NCBI RefSeq assembly: GCF_914767665.1
Contig: NC_059504.1
Location: 46,407,720 to 46,471,719 of the forward strand
Reading direction: 5' to 3'
DNA length: 64,000 nt
Source: Harmonia axyridis
Taxonomy: Eukaryota; Arthropoda; Insecta; Coleoptera; Coccinellidae
Part shown: one piece after another, positions 40,501-53,800 of the stretch
Layout: every line of letters starts with the position of its first letter
Position numbering within the stretch: position 1 is the first letter of the stretch
Position numbers and translations under genes: made by a program
The notes under the pieces: model-generated
Database searches by the model: none
What the model saw: only the letters and a program-made list of their open reading frames with translations
Told to the model about the DNA's origin: nothing

Positions 40501-43500
40501 CTGCTTCTGCAACTCCTTTTGCTATCTTTTCATAACTCTCTCCTGCATTGATCTTCTTCCATTCCTCCTGGGTGAAGTTGACTTGGCTGAAAAACAATTA
40601 TTTTCATATTCAGCAATTTTATGTTATAGTATGTTGTAGATTATTTGAATCTTCTGAACGCAAGTTATCAACTAACCTTTTTAAGTCTATCAAAGTCTGG
40701 TTCAGATTTTTCACATGCTCCAATATTTTCTTCATCATTTCCTCAATTTCCACCTCATTCTTGTCGTAACTCTCTTCCGCTTTCTCCAACATTTCGAAAT
40801 CGAATTTCATTGTCAAAAAATTATCGGATAATTTTTTCAACTTCTTTAGGACTTGTTCAGCCTCCTTCAATTTTTCTTTGGAGAACCCTATGTCTTCCAT
40901 GGTCTTCTTGTGCCTGTTCCTCAATACCGATATAGTCTTATCCAAGTCGTGGTACTTGATGGTGTTCTCCTTGTTCATGAACTTTACCTGTTTCGACTGC
41001 TTCCTCACGAAGTCTGATAGATTGTTCATATCATCGAACCGCATCTTCAGATCCTCGATGTTCCCAGTTATCTTGTCGATGTTGAAGTCTTCCAACTTAT
41101 AAATTTCCCCCATTTGCTTCACGATCTTGTTGCAGTACTCGAAGATTGTCCCGCTGTATTCCACAGTTTTTATAATTTTAGCTTTCGCGTCGATTTCCTT
41201 CAAGAGCTCCTTGCCTTGTTCCAAAGAATTTTTTACGTTTATATGTGAAGTACCGAACTTATTCATTTCCTCGACAAATCCCTCCATTTTCTTTTGTAGA
41301 TCGGATACGTTTCGACCAATCTTCGAGGAGTCATCTTCCAAGCGCTCGACCTTCTCCAGTTGGTTATCTAGTTGCCTTGTTTTGACCTTCAGAGCACTGT
41401 GAAGATTATTAGCTTTATCCTCATACTTGTTGATGTCTTCGATGTTCTGGGAGAACTTTTTCATTTGGTCGTCGTATCTTCCGTACCTTTCCTTGAGTAG
41501 TTCACTTCGATCCTGCAAGGCGTCCAAGTATTTCCAAGGACCCTGCAGGCCATCACCGAAAGATTCCAGGGTTTCGTTGAGTTGGTTGGAGATGTCGTCG
41601 ATTGAGTTGAATAGGATCTGACTACAATCATCGCAAGCTGGAAAAGATGAATTTGATGACTGTGTTGTTTGGATTTTTTTTTAGGTATATCTAAGAGAAA
41701 CATATCGTATCAATATCTCAAATTCATAGCTCAAATTTTCTCGAAGTATCTATTCTTAGGAAATGTATTGTTTAATTGATTTGTTTCCAGTTTATGAATT
41801 GGCAACATCGCGACTATGTGACTAGGAGAGTTAATTCGCTTGAAATAATTTATTCCTGCTAATATAAAAATTAGGTTTTTATGTAACTTGAATGTTTTCA
41901 TAAAAATGATTCGAAATCAAAATATAAATTCACATCTTTACGAGCGAAATGTTTACATAACTATTTTCTGAAATGGAAGGCAAATAAACAGAATTGGACA
42001 GATCATATTTTCAATATGATACAGATGTATCTATTTTTGTTTATTTTATCTGCAGTCGATTTGGCTAAATAGTAGAATTTTCAGTTTTCACTTTTGATAT
42101 TAATTTTATTCCCAGTACTCCAGGAGAATACCCGTTCAACTAAATTTGCTTCAAAGGGTGGCACCAAGACATGTACTGGAAATGAGATCTAAAACGTTAG
42201 ACACCAAACGATTGCAGTAAAACAAAGAATGAATTTGAAAAATTCTCAATCTTTCTCTCAAAAACTCATCAAGTAGGTGCAAAAAACTTATTCTACTTTT
42301 TAACCGAGCCTATCCTAAACTAATCGATACTCACTGGTGCAAACTCCGTTGTTGATGTACTTTCTGGGGCTCTTGCACTGATCGCATCTGTCTCCTGTAA
42401 AACCTGGATGGCACTGACATCTTCCGGTGAATTTGTCGCAGGTCGGTGATTTGCTTCCGTAGGAATTGCAATTGCACTTTTCACAGGAGCCGTTGAGGTC
42501 CTGAGGTTTTCCGAAGTAACCGTCCTCGCACTTGTTGCATTTCTTTCCTGTGTATCCTGAATGGAAAGAAAGGAAGTATAGGGAACTTTGTTAACCATAT
42601 TAATTTTTAGATATAGTTTAATGACTACTAAAGTATGAAACACTTGTGTTTGTTTCACCAAACAGAGCGCTGTATCATTTTGTCAATGCTTTCTTCATTG
42701 TTTCAGAATAGGTTTTACTAGGAAGTTAATTACATTAGTACAAAATTTCATATAACCAAAAAATGAAGGAGCTCCTTTCTATTTTAAACGAAGATTCAGT
42801 AATGAACCTTTAGTTTATTTATAACACTAACCCTTCGAATAATTTATGAAAATTTAATGAATTCACCCTCGACTACATTAACCTAACAGGATTTCATGCC
42901 GATGTATAATAAAGCCATCATGAAGTAAGGCATATATCAAAAATTTAGGGGTAACCACAAACACAGACTCTTCGAGGTGTACAAATTTTGTTTCTCTGAC
43001 AACTGAAGACCTAGCTTTATATATCCTGCCGGGTAATAGTAAATTTGTCTTAAAAAAATTGTTATTTGAACCAATCGAACTGATCTTCAAATACATACGA
43101 GTACAACATTCAATTTCAAAACGCATTGAATTCATTGGTTATTATGAGATAATTACCTTCTTTACAGAGACAGACAAACTGGTTCATCTTGTAGTTCGCC
43201 GTACAGTTTTTCGCGAAGTTCTGCTTCTCAGAAGGACACTGGCAAGGCATACATGCATTATCCTGTGTTTTGTAGAAACCCTCCGCGCAGTATTCACAGT
43301 GAGGACCATAGGTATCGTTCTTGCAGTTCTGAAATAAAGACAAAACTGATCGTATCGGATCATTATTGGATACTGGGGATACCCAGGGTTCTAGTTTTGG
43401 TTCAGTACTTACCAGACAATGACCAGTATCGCTATCACAAGTGTCCGACAATCCATTACAATTGCATTTCTTGGCCACCCCTACAATTCTGTCAACCCAA

Positions 43501-46500
43501 GTGTGTGAAGTGTCAAAAACTGGCAATCTGTACCTGTAGTAACCTGAACTCGGGTTTTGACAGGAGAGAGAAGAATATTCTACAGGGCACTCGCACTTTT
43601 CTATCGTCCTTGCCCTTTGAGCTGAAGATATCATGACAGCCTTGTCCAGTAAAACTTCACTGAAATGAAAACATATAAATAATGAAGTGATGCTGTATTG
43701 ATTATTAGTGTATTTTTATTCCGCATACGCAGTTTTTTTTTCCGATTTCCATTTCGCATATTAATGATTTCACAGAAAAAAATGTTCCTCAATTAAGGGT
43801 ATCAATTTTTGAATGAACGAACTGGCAATAATTTAGGTTGAAAGTGACCACAAAGGTGATGTCATTAAGGTGAGTTGCGATAGACATTAACGCATAACCA
43901 TTTTTTCGCAACTATTCATATAACAATTGCGAAAAAATTTGAGGGGTGGGTCCTTGTCTGAAGATAGGTAGCTTTTTTGTTTGAGCCCCTCTGCTTAGTT
44001 ACAGACCTCTGAAGATGGCGCCCTAAGAGGAGTTTTTAATTTTTTTATTAGAAACCGAAAAATTCACAAGAATGAAATTAGGCTGACATTTCATGCAGGC
44101 GAGAAGGCCTTCAAAAAAACGTTGTTGGTGTTCCTCTATGATTCCAAAGGGTAGAAAAAGCCTTTTTCCTACAACTGCTATGAAAAGTAGCGTATTCTCC
44201 ACAGCTTACTCAATTCCAAAACTATGTATTGCTCATACTGTGGGAAATATTATTCCCCACGGCACTTTGCCAACACCTCGCTTGGTAGACCAATGAAATT
44301 GGGCATTTGAGTCGTTTCTATGGAAACGCAATAAATTAGCACATACTGTCAACGAAGGCCATTTTGATTTGAATCAAGTCCATTACTTGAATTATTGAAA
44401 TTTGTGCAGTTGCACTGCAGTGGCAGTGGCACTCGCCTTTCAGGCTCGTGCCACAAACTTCCACACTCGCGAGAAAAGTTGGACTTTCCCCACTTGTTGC
44501 ACAATATACTATTTCCTTATTTATATTTTATGAGAAAATTTTGGATAGACTGATCAATTCTCAACAAATAAGTTCCCTTGTCCTTTTCTGCCAAAATTCG
44601 TGGTTTTCGGGAAAAACAAATTATCAACAGATAATACGCCTGAGTTGTGCAGGCTGGAATCATTTTACATTCAACTTAAATTTATCAAAAAGATTATGTT
44701 AAAACGATAAATCATCGAGAACTGGTACGAATATAAAATAAATGTAACAAAAACAAACAATTATAAACTTTTCGTAAATTAAGAACTACTTTTCGGGCGC
44801 CATCTTTAGGGGGATGTAACTAAGTAGGTGGAGGCTCAAAAAAAAGTTTGAATGAAAGACCCACCCTATTTTTTGACAAGGATTAGCTCCCTAAATTTTT
44901 TCGTAACTATTCATATACACCCTGCAGACCTATACATACAGTTCTGCGGTTTCCAAGGCAGCAATTGGCGCTTTATAGGGACAAGCGCTCAAAAGCTCCT
45001 TACTCATTTTTTCTTCGAACATTCGGCTTTTAATTGAAACCCTCCGAAAACTCCGCATATCTTGCGGCTGGCTGCAACATTCTGTAATACCCGGAACGCG
45101 CTCTCTCGGCTTTCGAAACAATATACTAATTCCCCCCGCGGCAACAACAACTTGAACGGGGTTGCTTCTTGCAACTAGCCGCGTCTAGTTCGGAGGCGGC
45201 CGGGTCTGCGGACCTCGTTGTAGACGTACCCCCATCGCAAACAGGGGTTGTTTGCGTCGGGAAACCACCAGTTGAGACCCCCGGACCTGTTATAACAAAC
45301 ATGATTCGGCATATTGAATCCGGAATGAGGCCGTAAAACCGTTTTATGAGGCGGACCGGGTGGGGACGATGGGAGAGAGGGGGGTAGAGAGGGGGGCTAC
45401 ATTCTGCCTCGTTCCGTCGTCGTGATTCTGGAGGAATATGGAGATGGGATGATTTCAACCCCGGCTGCCTCATAATTTCGGTCGGTTCTGATGGGAGGAT
45501 ATCCGGTTTGTCGTCGACGGAATGAACAACAATACCGTTTTGGTTTAATAAACGCCGTGTATTTTGTTTGCGTGGTGGATTATTATTTCCTCTCCATCAC
45601 CGGGGATCTCGTCTAATGAACGCTAAATAATCAATATTTCAGTCTGAATAAATTCTGTTCGAGAATAGTGAATTTAAATGAGTTTTCCAATAAGAGGTTT
45701 CATTTTGAAAACCCTGCTGGGAGGCTGTTATATGTCGACATTTGACAAGTGGAAACTACGCCATTACTAAACATACAACAAAACATGCTTTAATAACTCA
45801 TTGGAATTGTTAAAATTCACTACAAAATAGTTAATATTTTGCAGTTGGCAAAACTAAAACACTCTTTGGTCATCGTTGGCAAAAGTGAAACTCGTGGAAG
45901 AATTTGAGTTGTTGGAATAAGTTAGTGATGCGAAGAATCATCTGATTAATTCTGATTAATGTGTGGCGACAAAGAGCAATTAGACATAATGTCTGTGTCA
46001 AGCCGAAATTGTCGTCACAATACTTAATATAAATATACCTGCATTAGTGTAACAATGGTCTTTCGTGGTACTTGTGCGTACAACTTTCTCATTCATAGGG
46101 TTCTCAGAAAGATACAATAGAGAATATCTTTCCCCTACCCTAATTAGTATGCAGGCACCATGATACCATTGCGCAGGATACAACTTAGAGAATAAGAAAA
46201 CGAAGAAGAAATTCACGGTGTACAAATCGATTTTATGTTTGTAACACAGGTATAAAACTGGGAAAAGGGAGTTCAGTGCAGTAAGTTACGAGGTGAGGAC
46301 CAGTTGAGTTAGTAGAATGTTCAAGGATGTGTCCAAGTGTTGTACCACAATAAAGTTTTCGTCTGTCGTCCATCAATATTTTAATAATCTCCTCGAAAAC
46401 GCGATACCCCAAAAATAAATTTTTATGGCTGAAATTGAAGGATATTTTCAACAAGACGGAGGTACGTGCCTCACGAGCAATGAAATAACCGCAATTTTGC

Positions 46501-49500
46501 AAGAAAAGTGGTCTTGTTATTTCTCGAAGAGGAGATCACGATTGGCCACCGAAATTGTTTCTTTGGAGCTACGTGAATTATTAAGTCTATGCTAATGCTC
46601 CTTAATCGATTTAAGACTTTAAAGATGGAATTCCTGAAGTTGTCGAGGACAAGCAGCCGCAAATGTGCTAATTGGTCATGGAAAAACGTTTTTCTCCGAC
46701 TGACAGCAAATATTGATTTTGCGGACACATATCAATCAGTAAAGTATTAGTTTTCCTGCCTAAGCAGCACAATTCTTATTCTCAATGCGAATAAAACATT
46801 CGACATTTTCTAAAAATCAATATTTTTGGCCACCTTCCTTATTTCTGGAGAAGTGCTTCTAAGTCGCTAACACTATACATCATATAAATATATTCGATAT
46901 TTTTCCAAAAAGTTTGAGATATTTCATAATTTGTCACAATATAATTATCATTTATACGTTTCCATAGCAACCAATCATTCCAATAGAATGATTGCGATTT
47001 CTATCAAATTTCGTTTCAATTTATCAATACAGGAAAAATAAAAATATTGGGGAAATTGTAAAAATTTGTAAAGACAATATCCTACATATATCATTATAAA
47101 CAATCGAAGAAAAATTTATATTTTCAAGTCGGCAGCAAATTAGATTGACTGCCGCGGCAGTAAATCTACTACTTTACTGCCTAGCAAAACAAATAACTAT
47201 GCCATAATTAATTGCAAAACCACATAATCACAATGAAATAAACATCCATTAATTTTCTCTTAAAATAAACTCGTTTCGAAATGAAATCTCTTTTTGGAAA
47301 ACCCTATAAGAGCGAATTTTTAAAATATTTTCTGCAGTAGACTCAAGTACGCTCCTTGAATTCTTTATGGCCCGAGGGCAGTAGAAGTGGAACATATCAC
47401 GGAGATATGGTGGCAGTTCGATATATTGGTTCCGAGTCTACTGAAGGTCTGGATTTAATCCTCACTTGGAAATTCATATTGATTTGATGAAAATTAATAT
47501 AAACACTTTTAACACTAATAGCAAATATAACGTTATTGATGGGAGGGTCGTAATGGGGTATTTTCACTCCACAAGTTTGGCAAAGTGGTATTTTACACCA
47601 CTTTTTTCGAGGTACACAACTTCTTATATTTCTTGTCTCCTATGTAATACGGGTTTTTGCAGGTATCAAGGATTTCATGCAATTGCTAGTTCTTACTCAA
47701 AAAACATTTATTTCTTGCTTCTTATAGCTTCGTAGATATGCCAATCGCTAAATATTAGAAAACCCATCATGTCCATCCTTGGCCCTAAAGATCATCTGAT
47801 CTCTACTACAAATATTGAACATTTCTCGAATATGGTTTGTAAAACGCTGTTTAATTAACAGCAGCCTCTTCATAGTGCAACAATCTGTATTCATGAATAT
47901 GGTTTTGCATGTAACGGACCTCTATCGGCAATCAATTAGAAATTCCAAACCAGACTCGGCACTCCGTCGGATTTTTTCCATAAGGACATAGTCATCATAA
48001 GTTCGATCGGCATTACGTTATATTGTGCCCGTCGAATCTGGGTTATCCTGCCTCCTTCCGCCCCTACCCCCCCTCTATCGATCGCCATCATCAGATTCGC
48101 CATCCGCTATTTTTATCGGAAGCCGTAAAAATAGTTTCCTACATGTCGTCGAGGAATGTTCGAAATGTTCACAACCCGCCGAATTTCTGGCCGGGCGCGC
48201 AGACTTATTACCCGCTTTATTAACATCGTATAAAGTTCGGCACGATAATCTAAATATTATTCTGTCGTTCATAGCAGTACGTTTCCCTACGACGTGGATT
48301 GGAGGCAACTATTTCGGTGTATATCTAACCGGAATTTACGGCTTACAACAATACAAGTCTCGTAATTCGGCATGGAAAAGGATATACATTATACAGTAAG
48401 GCCTTTTCGACGAGCCTGATGATGTTTTGTAGAAAACTAATGGGATTGGTTCACTGCAAATTGGGTAGAATCCGGCTTATACGACATGCTCTTCTTCTTC
48501 ATTTATTCACTCTTTCAATATACAATGTTCTTTATGTTGTTTATACCCAAACCTAACTATAGAACAAAGAGCTTAGGGAAAACACTATATATAAGTTTCT
48601 TGAGATAAAATCTTAACAAAACTGACTTAAGTCAGTCACTATTAAAATTATCTAATGCCCGCCACTCACGAGGCGTTTTTTCGAGCGTTTGGAATCCAGG
48701 CGTCCAAATGGCTTGCGTCCAAATGGCAGCTAGTCTACATTAACTGCCATCCCATGCTACCATCGAAACCTGCCACTCAATAGGTTGTTTTATTGAGTAT
48801 CCGGGTCGGATTTCAGATGATCACAGACAGCTGGCAATTTATCAGGTACCGTCGGAACTTCGTAGCGTACCAAATTCTTGTGCAAAATGAAAGAATTTTT
48901 GATAGGTTTCATCGAAAAATATAGGCAGAAAACCTGTTGATGGAAAATATAAAGCTCGATATATTACCGCCATTAGGCGGTAATATATATAAAGTTACTT
49001 ATTCATTAGAATAAGTAACTTTGAAGAGACGTATGAAAGTCGAAGAAAGACAGTGGCGACGCTAGGGGGGCCAGGGGAGATCCGGACCTCCTAAAATTTG
49101 ACATACTAAGGCTAAAAGATTAGCAGAACTATAATTTCGCTTCACTCTGGCCCCCCTCAAAAAAAATCCAGCCCCCTCATGACCACTCCTATTTTCGAAA
49201 GCTGGCGTCGCCACTGAAGAAAGACCAATCTGAGAAAAATTTTTCAACAAAATTTGATGAAGCTTGAGATTTTCTCTTAATGATCTTGGAATAATTAACA
49301 AGTTTATGATTGTTAAAAGGTTAGGTTAGGTTAGGTTAGGTAAGTTTATGATTGTTAAAAGGTTAGTAACTATCACAACCTATTACAGACATGGGGATAC
49401 AACACAACCTATCAAAAAGGAGAATTCAAAAATCTTCTGCACCTTAACGGGCGTCAACTTCAGCCACCAAGAGAGTGAGGAAAAAGGAATAATTATACCC

Positions 49501-50813
49501 TCCAAAAAAAAAAAAAATTCTGAGAGGAGTAGCTAACAAATAACAATAATGTCTCATCTTCTGACCAATCACACACTTTTTCTAAAGATTTATTATATCC
49601 GTTGTGTTGCCAGTGTACTTCAAATAAATATTGAAATTACCATAGTCTTGTCCACGTTAAACACCGTTTCGATAACGGTGTTGTCATATTCAGGTACTAA
49701 AGGTCCCTTCAATCTTCAGATCGTAAAGATAACAACTTCAATGAACACCCACCTGATCTCCTCCTGTTTGGATGTCTTCACAGCCACGTTGGACACGTTC
49801 TGCAGGATCACCATCATGCACTTCCTGTTCAGTTCCCGGTTACAGTCAGGCAGAAGCTTGTCCGACGTCCTGAAGATGCGCCAGTTGATCTCGTCGAGTC
49901 TGACGTCGTCGCTGAAGCTACTCTCGATCGTTACGTCGTTTCCGGTCAACCGGACCAAGTATTCGGGGGCGGTGGATGGACCTATTATCCTGAGGAATCC
50001 GCCGTAGGAGAGGGTCAGGTCTCCCGTGAACTTGGAGGGGAGGTTGATGCAAGGCGAAGAGAAGAGCTGCAAAGAAAAAACAACATTGAAAAATTGGATG
50101 GAGATAAATGCAAGGATAGAGGTACTTTGATTTATCAATAAACGTTCTAGTACTGTAGAAAAAAGTCTTTTATAGCTGGATAAGATCGTTATCCAGGCTA
50201 TGATATTTTGATATGTCAATTAGCATTTTGAAAAAAAAGTTAATGAAATGCATGAAGGCAATGTGAAGGAACTAGAAGCACTACTGAAAGACTGCTCAAG
50301 TAGTGATGAGTATGGTCGCTAGGTACATCAAATAACCATTAATACTGTAACGAAGGGGCTGTTCTCTAACTTGGTTAATGTAATAGCTATGACTTCCTTC
50401 GATGGTACCTATACTTTGGGTGTTTTATTCATAATCGATATTTTAAGACATTCGTAGAACGATAAAATCAATAGAAAGATCTCGATATGATATGAGTTAT
50501 GAGTACAATAAATTGACAGCATTATACCGCCTTCTTTCCACTATCCCAGTTACTATATTTCCTTGGTAGAAGATAGACAATAGTATGGACTAGCTTTTAT
50601 CTCTTTATGGAATGAAGAGAAATTTAAGAGAGAGGTAGTAGTAGGTAGAATAATAAAATCTGTTAGAACAGCTACTGAAGAGAACTTGACAGATCAGTCC
50701 TAGGATCTGTCAATTGCTTCAATCAAGCTGAGTGATCATAAGGTAGCTTGAATTGAAAGAGTAATATTTTCACTAGCAGAGATTAACAGTGTGGATATTG
50801 GTTTACTGGGACC

Positions 50814-50845
<32 letters not shown>

Positions 50846-53800
50846 GGTGAAGCATATTGGACATGCATGACATCGAATTTTTAAAACAAAGAACTCTTTA
50901 TAAGAGTTAGTAGAAAGAAGCTGACCAATTGTTTCAATGAAGCTATTCATGGAGAGCGCGTTAACTAGGTTGGTATTTTCTCAGCAAAAGAGTCTGAAAT
51001 TTTAGCTGTTAACTAACACTGTAGATATGTATTCTGTTGGTATGACGCATTTCAAGGGAGTTGTAGAAAAAGTAGCCTCCAAGCGATTCAATTGGGAGAG
51101 GAAATTCTGTTGAAAAAAAAAATGAATCCACTTACGCAATTTTCTTTGGTATATGGCACCCTATTGGTGTGGATCTGATCCCAGGTGTAATCCAGAGCTG
51201 AGCACGTGTTACTTCTTCCGAAGCAGAAGCAAGTGATGCAACCGCGAGGATTGTTCTTGTCTAGTCCAAAAGTACCGCGTTTGCATTCGTTACATTTCTT
51301 GCCTTCGACGAGTTCCTGTGAAAGAAGATTATCAATAATGTTAAACTATTCGGTTTGCATAAGAAAATCACAAAATTTAATTATTTAATTAGTTTTAACG
51401 AAGAACTTGGATGTGATGAATTTCACTCTTTGTGAAAAAGGGTTCAACTTGGGAATACCAGTTAATTGATAAAGTTTTTTCTAATTTCCTACAACGGCTA
51501 TCTGTCTCACCTTGCATCTGCAGCCTCCGTCTACGTCGCATCTGGCCACTCCGTTAGCGAATTCCCCTTCGAGGGTTCCGTTCGGATCGCAGGTGCACTG
51601 CCTGCAGTTGGGGTAACCGTAATAGCCGAAAGTGCAAGAATCGCACTTGTCACCCTCGTATCCCTTTTTACATTCGCACTTGCCGCTGTTGGGATCGCAC
51701 TGCTGCTTCAAGCTGCCCGTGGATGAACAGGAACAATTCTGCAAGAGGTATTCGTTTCAGTTCTATCTTCATGTTTATTTAGTTATTCAATTTATTAATC
51801 CTTCAGTTGTACCGGGTTTTTCACCATAATTTGACCCCCCCTCAAACTTTGTTACTGAAAGAGATACAAAAAAATGTTTTCCACAAAAGTTTCACGAAAT
51901 CGACTGATGTTTTTTAAAATGATTTCACAAAATGAAATATATACAGAGTGGGCCACATATTGATAGCAACTTCATTCATTCAAATGGAACACCTTGTATA
52001 TTTTTCTATATTTGACTAGCTCTTTTTCCCCTGATTTCAAATATATAACATATGTTTGGCCTATCTCTCTCATTCTGAGTACCACAGAGTTTCAAATTTT
52101 AAGAACCACCTAGCATGCTCAGTAATCAGTTTTCAAGTGGTAGGCTGCGATAACTCAAAATGCTCTTTTTTGAGTTATCTCGTTGGCAACGATATGGCAT
52201 ATAGTCAAATTGCCAACGAGATAACTCAAAAAAGATCATTTTGAGTTATCGCAGCCTACCACTTGAAAACTGCCAGCTTGCATGCCAGGTGGTTCTTAAA
52301 ATTTGAAACTCTGTGGTACTCAGAATATTCAACATCAGCCAAAAGATAAAATTGAATTCTTTTTGTTATTTCAATTGGGAATGCTGATTTGTATACTCAT
52401 TTCACAGAAGAGTAAGGGAGAAGATTTATGACTACTTGTTGAGATTACTTTATTTGTATATCCTACTCGAGGAAAAGTTATATATGTGGTGTGTTTGTAA
52501 TTTGAGTGAATTTTTTGTACTATAAGGAACTGATGAGGATAAGTTTGATTCAAAAATACAAAATTCCGAAATGTACGTCTGTCATTCAATTTATAAAGCA
52601 CTCAAGTTATAAATTTTCAATTCAATTATAACAATTTATTCTTTTTTTGGTTGGTTTTGAGGTGGTTGGTTGTCAGTTGGAATTTTATTTCTATACAAAG
52701 AAACATATCAAAAAGGTATATCAGATAAGGAAGGTTTTAGCACAATGATGCCATAATTTTGATATTTATATCAGATCGCCTTCATCAAGTAGGCTCATTT
52801 GACTTATATAATCTTTTAATGAAAGGATAAAAAAGAAACAACAATTCTCTTTTCGGAAAAATCAGAATCATCTGCATATTATTTGTAAATAAAGACTTCC
52901 TGCGAAGATTGATCTTACTCAAATAATCAAGGTTTTATCTCATTCCACAAATTTTTCTATATTCAGTTCCGTATTATACGCCCTTAAATCATTAAATATT
53001 GAGATTGCGAATGAGAAAAGTTTAATCTTTTAAATTGTTTGTTTGTCATAGTTGTAGATATCACAATCAAAATTATGGACGTTTAAGTCAAATCATAGAA
53101 TTCTGTTTCAAACTGCGAAAAACTACAATTTTTATTCACTAATTCTCTTTAATCTCAAAACAATATCAAAATTTGTGTAAGATAAAAATTATATTGAATG
53201 TCATGCAAGAGTTTTCTGTGGACCTCACACCACGATTGGGATTATATAATTACATACTTCAGTCCTCTAATTATTAAACAATTTTTATAATATCCATGTG
53301 TAAAAAGCTATTTATTTTTTGATCGTATACGCTTCGAAATTTTTCGTGTTTTCATAGCTGAAGACTGGTATTGGCCAGTATCTTTCAATTTTTTCACACT
53401 TCCTGGTACATCTGCTAAAACTCTTTTCCTGTTCTTCAGTAGTTTATTTAGGAACGTAAACAAGCTTCGAATTTTTATACACATCGTCGGAATCCTGATA
53501 TATCGAAAAATATCGAACATATGTTGGTATGGGCAATGAACCCCCTTTGGTTATTAAAGGGGGCTCTGCTTTCGTTGGCAGGCGATGAAAATTTAATTGG
53601 ATGATACGTTTCAGATTCAGTATTTGCCGAACGGTATATTTAGAGATGAACTTTGATGACGGGTCAATAAACAGAGTCAATTTGGGAGGATTGGGTAAAG
53701 TAGACGTTGACGTAGGATAAATATACGAAACGTTGGAGGAATTGAAGAGAAGGTTCTTGTAGAATATAGAATGAATGTCATGAGTAATTTTATCGGTAAC

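Noticed and set aside
40645..41621. Long plus-strand frames opposite the laminin coiled coil
   Set aside because: They are shadows produced by the Lys/Glu-rich codons of the coding strand.
45126..45473. 115-codon minus-strand frame in the CpG-rich block
   Set aside because: It is open because of high G+C; composition is Pro/Arg/Ser-rich without domains, and no splice context fits laminin.
48025..48399. 124-codon plus-strand frame in the second CpG-rich block
   Set aside because: Low-stop region by composition; no homology recognised and no gene context.
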